From contig ML976700.1 of the NCBI GenBank assembly GCA_010015655.1, positions 1 through 64,000 of the forward strand: a stretch of DNA of 64,000 nt. The letters run 5' to 3'. This stretch comes from Bimuria novae-zelandiae CBS 107.79 (lineage: Eukaryota > Ascomycota > Dothideomycetes > Pleosporales > Didymosphaeriaceae). Below, one piece after another: positions 48,428 through 59,899 of the stretch. Under the pieces are notes generated by a model. It saw only the letters and a list, made by a program, of their open reading frames with translations. It had not been told where the DNA came from and did no database searches. Both the position numbers and the translations under genes were made by a program. Every line of letters begins with the position of its first letter. The stretch's first letter is position 1.

Positions 48428-48910
48428 ATGCCTAAGAATCCTAAGCCCCGTAAAGCGCGTGCGCCTCGCAAGAAAACTTCGACCTAAGAGCAACACGATC
48501 GAGCGGTCCGTATTTATGCGGCGTTAAAGGAGATAGTGTTTCGTTGCAAAAGGTGTATAAAGAAAAACTTGCGGTGTTTTGTAGATACCGCATCTAGTAG
48601 TTACGCTGGCTGTATCGCTGCCCATGCGGAGTGCGAGTTGTATATTCCTGAAGAAGAATAGGAAAAGGTAGAGCAAGAGAAGCGTGCAAAGCGTCTAGAG
48701 CTATTACGCATAGAGGAGTTAATTACGCGAGCCTAAGTAGATGCTACGCGTGTGAGGCGAGAGTTGGCTAAGGTAGAAAGTCGTGAGCAGGAGTTTGCTC
48801 GTCGTAATTTGGCGATAGCAAAGGTCACGCGAAGCCCTAGGGCGGATAGCTCAAGTGTGACTATTCCGTCCAAAGATATCGATCCTTTCGCTAATCCAGG
48901 CTGGTCATAG
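48428..48910 (+). pseudogene. Antisense ORF of Gypsy-B: small Cys-cluster/coiled-coil protein
   Basis: 161 codons from ATG to TAG on the strand opposite to gag-pol. Three internal stops (codons 20 TAA, 78 TAG, 103 TAA) are each one C-to-T change from Gln. Residues 1-16 are very basic (MPKNPKPRKARAPRKK). A cysteine cluster follows: C40-x2-C43-x6-C50, then Y59-x2-C62-x6-C69, where the Tyr codon TAC is one RIP step from TGC, suggesting six original ligands. Residues about 79-125 are rich in E/K/R and suit a coiled coil. The C-terminus ends in FANPGWS. The codon pattern and Gln-only stops argue that this was a real gene. Fungal genomes contain small proteins with similar C-x2-C...C-x2-C patterns; function unknown, nucleic-acid binding possible. 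Confidence 0.7.
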
Positions 48911-49039
48911 GCCAACAATCTTCCTCTTGATCTGTTAATAGATCTTTTTCTTAACGAGTTCTTATCTGGTTCTCCTCCGATCGTTTCTGGTTCCTTCTCG
49001 TGGTCTAACGATGGTATTGTGCTAACATTTAGTAACAGT

Positions 49040-52000
49040 TATTAAGGTTTGCTTCTAGTTCCCATGCGTCTTCTAAGTATAGATATCCTTTCTACTTAAT
49101 TAAGTAGGTTCGTAGCTAATCCGTGTGTTGTAGTATCTTCTCGACTTCGAATTTGGTTTCCTCCTCTAGCTAGTAATAGAAGGTAGTTTTAACTAGTGTT
49201 TCAGGGTCTGCTGGTTCTAATCAGTCTATATGGAATACTAGGTGTATTTTGGCGTCTAGTGGTAATTCCAATTAGTAGTTAACCGGTGATACTTATTTAG
49301 AAATAAAAAATAGTCTAACTTTAATATAATCCAGTTTCTTGTGCTTCTTCTTCTAAGTTTAAAGATTTTTCGTAAGCAGGTATGCTTTATCCCCCTTCTT
49401 TAGCTAAGGTGCCGTTTTTCTTTTTTATTTTATGTAGGAAATGCTTTGCTATTAAGCTTTCTCGAGGTTCTCTCGGAGTTGTTAATATATTTCTTTTATT
49501 TTTATAGCCATGTTGATGGCTTCTTTCGTTCTAATAGCAGTAGGAAATATCTAATTAAAGAGATATAGATATCTTTCGTGGTTTGCATAGAACAGTGTAT
49601 ATCTAGTTACTACTAATATCTTGTTATTATATGCTAATTGTGCCATTAATAATAGGGAAATCTAGTTATTCTTCTGGTTGTTACAGTAGATACGTAGGTA
49701 CGTTTCCATTATTTAATTCGTACGTTCTATTTGTCCGTCCGTCTGTAGGTAGTAGGCTATTAATAGTTTTCGTTTCGTTCTAATAAGTGCCATAAGTGTT
49801 ATCCAGTAGTTTAAAGTAAAGAGTTTGTCTCTATCGCTGATAATTATCTTAGGGATGCTATGATGTCGTATAAGTCAATCTAGGATAAGGAACGCTAGTT
49901 CCGTTGCTGTTATTATCTTTTTACACAATAGTAATTCCACGTATTTAGTAAATCTGTATACGATTACCAGTACTGCGTCGTAACTTACTCCGTTTGTGGG
50001 ATCTTTTGACTTTGGCAATCCTGTAACAAAGTCCATTACGATGTCTTCCTATAGTGCTATAGGTATCTAAATAACTTATATTTCTCCGTACTTAAAATGT
50101 GTTGCGTGTTTATTGCGCTAGCATTCTGCGCATTTACGTATATAGGTTACTACTACTTCCTTAATTCCTTTAAAGCTATAGTTTCTCTAGATTAGTTCTA
50201 TTATCTTCTTGATTCTGGGGTGTCCGTATATAGGGTCGTCGTGGTATTATTATATAACCTTTATCTGTTGTTCCTTTAGTACTTCTCGTGTAAGTATAAG
50301 GAGTTGGTTAAGTTCTGCCGTTAGTTCTAGGGATCCGTCGGGATTTTTCTTTAGTATGGCGGAGTAGGTTTTAACTTTTTCTCTATTATTATTCATTCTG
50401 CTAAGAGCATCTGCTCGTCCGTTTTCCTTACCTAGGGTATATATGATTTTGAATTTGTATTATCCCAGCGTTTCTAACTATCTTACTTGTCGTTAGGTTA
50501 GTTCCTTCGTGGTTATAAAGCGTGTGAGGTTCTTATAGTCTATAAAGATTATAAGTTCCGAGCAACTATGTGCATAGATCCTCTAGTGTTTAATAGCTTT
50601 TATAATTATAAGTAGTTCTTTGTCGTGTACTTCGTATCGTGATTCTTTGGGTGTAAACTTATGTGCGTAGTATATAATTAGGTGCTATTTACCATTCTTC
50701 TCTTGTTTCGCGCATGCTCTGACTGCTAAGTCGCTTGCGTCTGTTTTAATACGCAGGGGTTTGTTGTCCTGGAAGTGTATAAGGACTAGTGGCGTAATAC
50801 ATGCTTTCCGTAGCGTTTGGAATGCTTACTCGCATTCTTTAGTCTAGTCGAAAGGTTAGTCTTTCTTTGTAAGGTTCGTAAGTGGTAGCGTAATTCTGGA
50901 GTAGTCTATGATAAACTGTCTATTAAATTTAGTAAATCTAAGGAAGGCTCGTACTTCCTTAAGGTTAGTAGGTAATTTCCACTTCTTTACTTCCTTAATT
51001 TTTAAAGGGCTTACTTAGATACCTTTGGTATTAATAACATGTCCTAGAAACTCTAGTTCTATAATATGGAATTTGTATTTCTTAAGTTTTAATTATAGGT
51101 TAGCGCTGTCTAGTGCCTATAGTACCGTTTATACGTGTTATATATAATCCTTCTCTTGTTCAGAGAATATTAGGATATTATTAAGGTAAGTAACTATAAA
51201 TATGTTAAGGTAGTTCCTTAGTATATTATTAATTATTACTTAGAACGTTGCTGGTGCGTTCGTGAGTCTAAAAGGCATAACTTGGTACTTAAACAGTCCG
51301 TATCTAGTTCGAAAGGCTGTCTTCCACTTATCACCTGCTGCTATTTGTATGAGGTGGTATCTGTCTTGTAAGTTAAATTGTGTGAATATCTTGGCTCGTC
51401 CTAGCCTGTCTCGAGATTCTTGTATGTTCGGTAGTGGGTATCTGTTCTTAATTGTCATGTCGTTTAGCCTTCTATAGTTAATATATAGACGTTGTGTTCC
51501 ATCCTTCTTTACAACGAATATTAGGGGTGATACTATTAGCGATTCTAACTTACGTATCTATCGCCTCTTAAGGGCTTTCTTTAGGAATTCGCGTGTCTAT
51601 TAGAGTTCTTTTACGCTTTATCTGTATAGTAGTCTAAAGGGTGGTGTCTTTCCCTCTTCGAGAACAATACGATAGTCTTAGTGTATATACTTAGGAAGGG
51701 CGTCGGCTCCTTTCTCTTCCTAAAATAAATAACTCTATTCCTTATATTTATTAGGGATATTAAGAGGTGTACTATTTTCTTCGTGCTTGCGCTTTATAAC
51801 TTAGTGGTTCCTACTAGCGTCTGCTAAGTTAGTTTCGTGTTTATTAACTTTTAGTCGCGAGATTATATTATTAATAGCTCTCTTATCTACTATTATGCTT
51901 TATTAATGCGTAGGCTTTACTTGCAATGCACAGTTGCAGCGCTTAAAGGATAGCTCTTTTTTTTCCTAGTTAACTATAGGGTTATGCTTCCTTAATCAGG

Positions 52001-52299
52001 GTAATCCTAAAATCACGTCGTGATTGGCTTCTTTAATAATGTCGAGGGTAATTAATTCCTGGTATCCATAGATCGTAAGGGTGGTTTCGACCTCGTATTT
52101 AATAGTTGCTTTACCAGGCATTAGTTGTCTATTCGCGATATAGATAGCATAGGGTATAGCCTTCTTACGCTTATAGAGTCCCGCTCTATCGAGTGCTTTT
52201 CTCGACACATAGCTTTCCTGTGCTCCTGAGTCCAGCATGGCTTTTATTCATGTTTCTTTAAGCTATACTAGTAGCTTGATTAATGCCTAACTGTTCGTG
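49040..52299 (-). pseudogene. Gypsy-B pol (protease, RT, RNase H, integrase, chromodomain)
   Basis: One minus frame links the protease (LDSGAQESYVS, 51996-52238), RT ([20 protein letters not shown] and [11 protein letters not shown], 51240-51458; catalytic YLDD reads YLNN at 51177-51182), RNase H and integrase (about 51-49.5 kb) and a C-terminal chromodomain (about 49050-49165: EVEKILQHTD, then YLIK-stop-KGY where the stop replaces a Trp codon, then EDAWELEANL). Chromodomains steer chromoviral integrase to heterochromatin. It lies in a different frame from gag, shifted by -1 in the reading direction, which fits programmed frameshifting, although an indel would look the same. Inactivated by RIP. 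Confidence 0.87.
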
Positions 52300-54187
52300 G
52301 CATTTAGTTCCTTAAAGGCGTTTTCTCGCCTAAGCCTAGGTCTAAAAAAGACATTTTCTTTATAACTGGCTCCGTGGGTTCGAGGTGTCCTTCCTTCCTT
52401 TTCCTTCGAGGCTGCTACTAGGCCTCTTCTAGGATAGCTTCACCGTCTTCTTCCTTTATTACCGTTTTAATCCTAAGGGTCGTGGTCCCTTTTAGTACGC
52501 GATTAAACCTATACTTATCTTTTTACTCCCTATGTTCCTCGTAGTTAGGGTATAAGCATGTTTGCCATTTATCTAACGCGCATTTTCTATTAACTAGTAG
52601 TAATAGTGCTTAGTTTAGTACTTAGTTAAGGTGTAGAAAGTATCGCGTTTTACGTTTATCCTAGAGGTGAACGTCGCAATAGTTAATAGGGTAGTTAAAC
52701 CACTCCTATCTATATTATTAGTATGTTTAGGGAAAGTAGCTGTATTCCTTGGCTTAGTAATAAATAGTATATTAATCTTCTCTGTAGAGGGTCCATCGTA
52801 TAGTCTCATGCGTAGGGTTGCGGTGGTCCAGGTTGTACTATGGTTCGTAGTTTAGGCTTTCGTTTAGGTACTTCTTCTTAGGATCTTCGTAGGCGTAACG
52901 GTGGTCCGCCATTTCTCGTGCTGCTTTACTAACCAGGTCAGGTTAGTAAGCATGAAAAAATACTTCTACGTAGTCTTGTCGTTCTATCGCCGTAAACCCG
53001 AAGTCTCCTTCTTAAGGTTAGTGTTTTTTTAAGAAGTCGAAAACGTTCGTTATCTTGCTAGTAACTGGCTTATTCTAGCTAGGGTAAGGTGTAGGAGATC
53101 GAGGCATTAGTTCCTTCTCCTTTTCGTTTTTATTTAAACTTTTGTTTGCATCCTTGTAGAGTCGTAAGTTAGGCGATTCTAATTGCTCCGAGTCTTTATC
53201 TTAGATATTAAGTTGCTTAATAGCGTCTATTACTTACTATTCCTTATTGGTTGCGTCTGCATCTGCGACAGATAGTACGTTTAACTATCTAATAACCTTA
53301 TTCTTAGATCTATAGTTTCTGGCGATATGGCCTAGTTTACTATATATAAAACATAGACGCGTCCCAGTCCCCTTGCGTTAGGTTCCATCTAGGTTGCGCT
53401 AGTTAGGCTTTTAGAGGCCTATAGCCTTTCCTGTTCCCTTTTCCAGGTTGTTAAACTAGATATCTTCTATAGGTTAGGGTCCGTAATAGTTGCGTTACTA
53501 GCGTCGAGGTATTTTCGGCGGCGCTCTATAGACTACAGGTGCCTATTATCTAAAACTAACGTTCCTCAGGTTCTTGCGTAGCTCTTCTTGCAATACGAAC
53601 TATTCCCTATTAATACGGATAGTCTCTTTATATAGTTCTTCTAAGGTCTCTATCTTTATACTACTACGTAGGAGTTCCTCGCGCATATTACGTTTAAGGC
53701 CTTGTTTATATATTATCTTAAGCGATTTATCCTTCTAGTTAAGTTGTACGGCGTACTTGCGGAATTTAGCTATATACTTAGCTGCGGATTATTACTATCG
53801 GATTATCTAGATCGCACGCTCAGCGATAGCGGTTTTATTAGTAATTCTAAACATTTATTAGAGGCATTTCTTAAAGTTGGCGTAGTCCTTAATAATATTA
53901 ATAGTATCTTTGTTACTATTAATGTAGTCTTCATCCTCGTTGTCGTGATCCATGTCTAGGTATTTAACTAGGTAAGGATAGATTTATTCTTCAGCGCTTC
54001 CTCGCATGTAAGTTATTACAAAGATAACCTTCTTTTTGTCTTTAAGGTCTTAGTTTTAGTTAAAGAAGTAGAGGTCTAGTTACAATAGCCAGGTATTAAG
54101 AAGGGTACGATTGCTATTATATAAATCGGGTTTATGTGCCTTGTTCTTGTCATCCCCCATAGGGGTGACATGGTTATCCGAAGCCAT
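52300..54187 (-). pseudogene. Gypsy-B gag
   Basis: ATG at 54187 (MASDNHVTPMGDDKNKAHK), 48 bp inside the 5' LTR. Capsid-like sequence follows (RTLLNTWLL, KKKVIFVITYMRGSAEE). The CCHC zinc knuckle in the same frame at codon 279 (about 53310-53353) reads CFIYSKLGHIARNY: first Cys and His kept, second and last Cys changed to Tyr. The boundary with protease is approximate. Confidence 0.78.
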
Positions 54188-54234
54188 GGAAGAGTTAGGG
54201 GTCCTATTAGTACTCTTATTAAGGGTGTTCAAAA

Positions 54235-54688
54235 TGTTAGGTTCCATTTAGGATAGCTGGTCCTAAACGGGCTATGGTTGGTTCTCGGGCAAGAGTACTA
54301 GTAGAACGGGAGAGGGTCGTAGTGATAGCTTGCGCTTGTTACTAAAACGTTAGTATTAAAGGTGTGTATAGTATAATTAAATTAACAAGGTTGCTTACTC
54401 AGATCCAAACGATAGATTGATAAACAAGATTAAACACGAATATCCGGGAGGGATATTCGGGCTCTTTATATACTACGTGAATCCTGCCATCCTGCATCCC
54501 TTTACCATCTAACCCTTGGCGGGATAGTGCTGCCATCCGGGATGTTACTGCCATCCTGTTCTTGGCAGGATGGTTCCTCTTGGCAGGATAGTAGGTCACG
54601 TGATCTTGGTAGTGTAGTCCTAGTGATGGTTACCCCGCGGCTGCCTATTATTAGTCCTTAACACTTATAGGTCGCTTGGATCCTAACA
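54235..54688 (-). repeat. 5' LTR of Gypsy-B
   Basis: 454 bp. Same ends as 47846-48299. More A/T at several sites through transitions. Confidence 0.93.
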
Positions 54689-54693
54689 TATGT

Positions 54694-57428
54694 ATAAAGT
54701 TATTTATTAGGTCTTTAGTCTTGCCTAAGAACACTAAGTCCTTATTAAAAATTATATCGCGGGTGCTGATAACCTTTGCAAGTGATGGGATCTAGATTCT
54801 CTAAATATTAGTTAATTAGTAGCTAATAAGGTAGCTAATCCATGCCTTGAGGTTAAGCCTTTAGAGCTTACTCTTACCGCGTTTTGTATCGTTGGTTATG
54901 GCAAAAGCTTTACAGCCATATGCTTTTAGGTGAGCTTGATTAGGTTTTCGTGGCTAGGTGACAAAGCTGTTTTGAGAGGCTACTGTCGTAAAGAACACTT
55001 TGTATGGTAATCGCTAGTAATTACTATAGTTTAGAGTTTAATTATAGAGGTAAACAGTGGCTTAGGTAATTTTAGGCTATATTTATTAGGGTAGGTTAGA
55101 GTTAAGTTGTATCGCGCGCGCTTTCTTCTTAATAATACCCCTTAAGCGTTTAGCTCTTCTATTTTGTACTTAGGTATTAGGTGCTAAAGGCTTAATTTTA
55201 ATGCCTTATGCCAAGCACTACCTTTCTACTTTAGCTTTAATAGAGAAGATTTCGTTGTCCGATTTAATAACCTTAATAGTAACGTTAAATTATGCTTTTA
55301 TAAATTATATAAAGCTATTAAGTAGCTTAATAATTGATCGTGCTAGGCGATTGTCTTTAAAGTAGAAGTCCCACATAAAGCTAGAGAATCGATTAGTGAC
55401 TAGCATTTAACTTTTCTCTTTTATAGAACTGTTAGTTTTAAAATCGTGGAAATTAATAGCTACCCTTTCGCTAGGGCCTTCTATTAGATCCCTTAGTTGT
55501 TAGCGTATTTATTGCTTAAGTTTAGCTCTTCTACAGGCATCGCATTTGGCTATAGTAAGCCCTTTTATTCTTACCCCCTAAGATTGCTGAATAAGGTGTT
55601 TAAGGGCTTAAGGGCCTGGATGACCTAGTCGTCTATGCCAGGTTAAGGCATCTGCCTTCTTTGGCCTTCTGGTGTGGGTGTTGGTTTTGTGCGCTATGTG
55701 GGTAGCTAGTACACTATTAATAACCATGCAGCGTAATGGGGCGGATTTATACTTAAGCACCTATTATCTATATAGCTCTTAAAGCTTTGCTAGCGTTATA
55801 TTATCTCTTCTCTTTAGAGTTATAGGGTCTGCTTTTATGTCTCACCAAAGGCCTTGCTTGCGGAGTAATTGGAACGACACTAGGTTGCAAAGTAGATTAG
55901 GACAATAGGCTATATTATCTAGTTATATTATTCGGTTGCCACTTGCACTCCGTATGTTAAGGTAAACACTCTTATATCCTTTAATCTATACTTGTGTATT
56001 ACTAGCCCATATAAAGTCTCCAGGCGACGGTGGCCTATACGAGACAAAGCGATCGATATCGTTAAAGATGTGGCAAGTTATGCCTAAATTAAGGATAGCT
56101 GAGTATCGTAATAGGTACGTGTTTAGATTGGTATGGAAGGATGCTGCATTAAAGCTTGCTAGGATTTTAGTAATCTTTCGTCTATCTAGTTACTTATCGT
56201 TAGCCTTAGTGATTCGCGTTAGAGTAGGAGTGTGTAATAGTTTAATTCTTAGTATTTAAGATCTTAGTCTTTTAAGAGCTCTTAGGGCTTCTTGCAGCTC
56301 TAAGTCGTGCTCTAACCTAAATTAGATTAGCTTTACTATAAAAGGCTTTAGCTTAAACTATTTAGGTTATTTCTCTAGGAATACATAGAAGCAATCTCTT
56401 AGAGCATAACGCTAATTATAAGCGGGGTAGTATTTGCCACTAGCTACCGCTAGCTCGTAATCGCTCGTGGCAGACCGCTTAATTCTAGTACTAAGACTGT
56501 TATTTCGTTATTTAAGGGGTCTTTCCCTTAGTTTAAATAATGCTACTTTATCCATAAGAGAGGCGTCCCTCTCTGTGGCCTAGGTGGATTCACCACCTTT
56601 AGCGAGAAATGACTCTATAGTAGCAAAAGCGCCTTTTTATTTGCCCTTATTCGGGTGCTGGAGATTTATATAGTCTTAGAAGAGTCTTATTGTGCCTTCC
56701 CTAGAGACAGACGGGTCCTTTCTCTAGGTTAACTAAAAATTTGTAACCTATTAAGAGGCAACATAATTAACTGCCTTTATAAAGTCTTTTTTAACTACGC
56801 TTAGCTATTAAAGCTCTCCTACCCCTTAGGTTTCTGCTTTAGTGGCCGCGTAATTATACTTATTTAGCCATGTGTGCCAGGTAGCTACGCTTCTTATGGG
56901 CTTAATCGCCTTATGATATCGGGTCCTTGCCCGCATTTGCTCATGCTCTAGGTTAATACTAACTCTAGCTATAAGATTACTAATTTATTGCTTGATTAAT
57001 AGCTCTGGTAAACAGCAATTCTTTTGTAGGTGGGCTAAAACTATTAATTATAAGTAGATAACTACCTTATTAATATTTACCCTCTCCTCTTTATATTCGC
57101 GATCGTTTATCTTATAGTCTTCTAGGAGTATCTTATAGATATTAATATCGTCCTTATATGCCTTTGTGCCTTGCGTTGATAGTTGCGATAGGTGTATTGG
57201 CGGGGTGTTCAGGTTTGCAGTCACATAAGCTTGTGATGCTTGGTAGAGGCCAATAGCGGGAGGCTTTGGCATAACGGGTTTCGTTTTCGGATCAATAGGT
57301 AAGTCTAGATTAATGATTTTCTAGATATTAAGTGGCTTGCATCGAATTTTGAGTTGTTATAGCTATATAGTAAAGTTATTATTATTAGTTAGGATAACTG
57401 TAGCGTCTTTAAGGGTAGATTGCGCCAT
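54694..57428 (-). pseudogene. Copia-B gag and N-terminal half of pol
   Basis: Gag starts at ATG 57428 (MAQSTLKDATVILTNNNNF), 36 bp inside the 5' LTR. It continues through the open stretch 57048-57272 (PPAIGLYQASQAYVTANLN). GAG-pre-integrase sequence with an intact HHCC zinc motif, WHRRLGHPGPKALKHLI and KCDACRRAKLKQ, lies at about 55515-55660. The integrase core is at about 55.5-54.9 kb. The final block SLAKVISTRDIIFNKDLVF (about 54730-54790) leads to the Gypsy-B insertion and resumes at 47845. Stops are mostly RIP-type. Confidence 0.82.
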
Positions 57429-57464
57429 TGCAACCGGTTATATTAAGGCAGTAAGACTCTTAAT

Positions 57465-57661
57465 TATTAGATTTAATAGTGTTCTGTCACTTTAAGCTAA
57501 TGCAATGATGAGAATTGATAGTTATAATAATTAATTAATAATATTCGTGTTGTCTTGTTCGTGTTCTGTTAGACTACTACCGAAGTCTTCTTTTCTTGGC
57601 GTAGGATTACCCAGCCACCTTTACACTTTGAGTTTAGTGCAAAGTGCCATGTAATCGGACA
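57465..57661 (-). repeat. 5' LTR of Copia-B
   Basis: 197 bp. Left end TATTAG is a mutated TGTCAG. Followed by the CGGCG duplication. Confidence 0.93.
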
Positions 57662-58097
57662 CGGCGATTAGATACTAAAGTTAATTCTAAGATAAGGAGA
57701 AGTTAAGACGCATTAAAACGCGAAGAATTCTAACTACTATAACGCGAATATTTAGGTCTAAATATTATTAAAACTAGTCTAGCGTTAGGGTTGCGCGACC
57801 TAATTAGGCCTGCTATAGGGTGCAAATATTACGACCTTTAACCCCTAATTATACTAGTAAGCCACGCTCTATATAGCATGCGTTTTATATAAAACCTATT
57901 AAGAATTAAGCGCAGCTTTGTGTCCTTACTCTAGTTTACGCATTTTTAAACTTATAACGCTATTACTTAGGGTTAGGTTTAGGGTTTAATTTTAGGATTT
58001 TAGGGGGTAACTAGTATAGAGTTCTACTAGAACGCATAATTAAACGCAACGCTAATAGTAGAGTAATAGTATAAGTAACTACGCTTAAGTAAGATTA
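57662..58097 (+). repeat. Subtelomeric repeat, copy 2, right part
   Basis: Continues the repeat cut at 45540. A GGCGGCGATTAGA junction and a GACGC...AAAGAATTC-type block match the minus strand of 4800-4720. Contains degenerate telomere-like sequence (TTAGGGTTAGGTTTAGGGTT, from about 57969). No gene seen. Confidence 0.6.
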
Positions 58098-58472
58098 TGT
58101 TAAGATCCCAAAGAGGTAGCTATTCTCTAAGGGGCTAAGGTTGGTTCTCGGGCAGGAGTACTAGTAGGACGGAAGAGGGTTGTAGTGATAGCTTGCGCCT
58201 GTCACTAAGGGCGTTGGTATCGAAGGTGTGTACAGCATAATCAAATCAACAAGGTTACTTATTCAGATCCAAACGATAGATTGATAAACAGGTTAAATAT
58301 AAGTAGAAGAGAGACTCCTTCTTGCATTCCTATATACTTGTCCTACTTAACATGCTCGAGTCGAGCGCGTCGAGCAGTCACGTGACCTCCAGGTACTGTA
58401 CCTTCATTGGTTACCATAAGACCATAGGCGTTCTGGAGCCTAGCCAAGTGCCTATAAGATTGGATCTTAACA
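58098..58472. repeat. Solo LTR related to Gypsy-B
   Basis: 375 bp with long inverted ends TGTTAAGATCC/GGATCTTAACA and a perfect 5-bp target duplication GATTA (58093-58097 and 58473-58477). The internal blocks GGTTGGTTCTCGGGCAGGAG and GATAGATTGATAAACA are shared with the Gypsy-B LTRs, but the second half differs, so it is a sister family. Carries a CAGTCACGTGACC box near 58375. Confidence 0.92.
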
Positions 58473-58543
58473 GATTATAGCTAATAATATATAAAAGTAC
58501 TTTTATTATCTTTAAAAATATTAAGTGCTAGTCTATAAGGAGC

Positions 58544-59089
58544 ATGCCATAGGGACATAAAATATTACTATATATTTACGGAACTAGCACGGCGTTATAA
58601 GTAATAAAAAAAGTAATTATAGAGTACTATTATTACTAGCAGGTTATTACACTGTAGAATATTAAGCTACTAGTACTACTAGGGCTACTAATTAAAAAGC
58701 TAGATAAGCTACTAAACGTCTATTAATATAAAATTACTTATAACTATAGCTTCTATACTATAAATAAGATTAGAATATAAAGGCACTATAATAAATCGTA
58801 CTAGATAGCTTAAAGCTATAAAAATGCTTTACTTTATAAAAAGGTTAAGGCGTAGACGTTCTTTAGAGCTAGCAGGCTCTAGTAGTACTTTATTATTAAG
58901 GTATTAGGTAATAACTACGCACCGTCTAAGCCTAATAAGGTAGTAGATATTATTATTAGAGAGTAATTAATAAAATAGAGGCTAATAAAGTACGTGCACG
59001 AAGAGCAGGCATAAGTTATAAATACTAAAGTTATAAAAATAAATAAGACTAGTGTTATAAGAGTAACAAGTAGAGGTATTCTAGGCCTA
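58544..59089 (+). pseudogene. Unrecognised relic ORF linked to R1
   Basis: From the ATG at 58544 one frame is readable for about 190 codons with only TAA/TAG stops. Sequence includes GTSTAL, YNYSFYTINKIRI and NNYAPSKPNKVVDIIIRE. It runs into R1 copy c. It may be the 3' end of a transposon gene of which R1 is the terminal region. Family unknown. Confidence 0.4.
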
Positions 59090-59380
59090 GGTACTAAATT
59101 AATATACTCGTTTAGTGTCTACGTGTAGGTATAAGCCATTAAATAAGGAGAAAAGGTCTCCTTTCCCTATCTAGCGTAAATTTATTTATCTCGCTTAGTC
59201 TAGGTGCTAGTACCTAGATGGCTAGCGTTATATCTAACTAATTAGAAGCAAGCTTTAGAGTCTAGGCTATTAAATTTTTAGGGCTAAGGCTATTAGACCT
59301 TTAGTTTCTAAAGTATAAGTTTAGAGGCAAAAGCCTAACCACTATAACCCTACTAAGGCGGCCTAATTAGTGCTAAGGCT
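59090..59380 (-). repeat. Dispersed repeat R1, copy c
   Basis: Matches the reverse complement of 18183-18960 and co-linear 39930-40200 (GTCTACGTGTAGGTATAAG, CTCGCTTAGTCTAGGTGCTA). Its right end diverges after a GCCTAACCACT block, so it is truncated compared with copies a and b. Confidence 0.6.
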
Positions 59381-59575
59381 ATTTTAAACTAGTAGTTACT
59401 AGGCCAAGTCGTGCGCGCGTAGAGGGGTAATTTATATAACCCTAACTCCTTTCCCCCCTCCTAATTTTTTTAGCCTACAGCGTTTAGAGCAAGGTACTTC
59501 CTATATAAATATTACTTATAGAGTTAGCCCTAACGTTACTTCTTACTATAATAGTAGCCTCCCTTAAGCGCTATC
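59381..59575. other. Spacer before Copia-F
   Basis: No gene or repeat identified; includes a short C/T-rich run near 59450. Confidence 0.4.
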
Positions 59576-59840
59576 TGTTGATACGGCAATAGGCTGCTGG
59601 ATCAAGACTTCGTTGCAACAATGTGGTATTGATTTGATTCTTAATTGCAGATCTATTGTGGTGGGCTGCTGTGAGAGGTATTTATCAAGCGTGGTTTGTT
59701 CCCTGCTAGCCCGATCAGGACTAGCGCAATAAACCACAGGCAAACTGCGCAACAAGCCGCAGGCAAATTACGCAACAAGCCGTAGGCAAACTGCATAGCG
59801 GTAAAAGCCGTAGCAGTGTTGCGCAGGTTTAATACCAACA
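59576..59840 (-). repeat. 3' LTR of Copia-F
   Basis: 265 bp with ends TGTTG/CAACA (TGTTGATACGG...ACCAACA). Contains a 23-bp tandem repeat (AGGCAAACTGCGCAACAAGC plus three bases), about two and a half units near 59736-59795. Confidence 0.8.
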
Positions 59841-59899
59841 CTGGCTATCTTTTCTTTTATGCTACATATGGCCAGTTTAGCCCAGAACGCTTAAATCTG

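Larger units (their letters stand above)
47846..54688 (-). mobile_element. Gypsy-B: complete chromodomain Ty3/Gypsy retrotransposon nested in Copia-B
   Basis: Two 454-bp LTRs (47846-48299 and 54235-54688) start TGTTAGGTTCC and end GGATCCTAACA. The flanking pentamers TATGC (47841-47845) and TATGT (54689-54693) are a target duplication in which one copy has a C-to-T change. Gag, protease, RT, RNase H, integrase and a chromodomain are on the minus strand. An extra ORF runs the other way between pol and the 3' LTR. LTR differences are transitions. Confidence 0.93.
45541..57661 (-). mobile_element. Copia-B: Ty1/Copia retrotransposon split by Gypsy-B
   Basis: LTRs of 197 bp at 45541-45737 (TGTCAG...GGACA) and 57465-57661 (TATTAG...GGACA) bound minus-strand Copia coding sequence. 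The target duplication CGGCG is perfect (45536-45540 and 57662-57666). After removing Gypsy-B (47846-54688) and one TSD copy the internal part is about 4.9 kb, normal for Copia. Integrase and RT reading continues across the two halves. It landed in a subtelomeric repeat whose other copy is at 4700-4960. Confidence 0.93.

Noticed and set aside
52667..52855. Plus frame of 62 codons
   Set aside because: Antisense to the Gypsy-B gag-pol junction; no motif, no promoter-like sequence, unlike the ORF at 48428.
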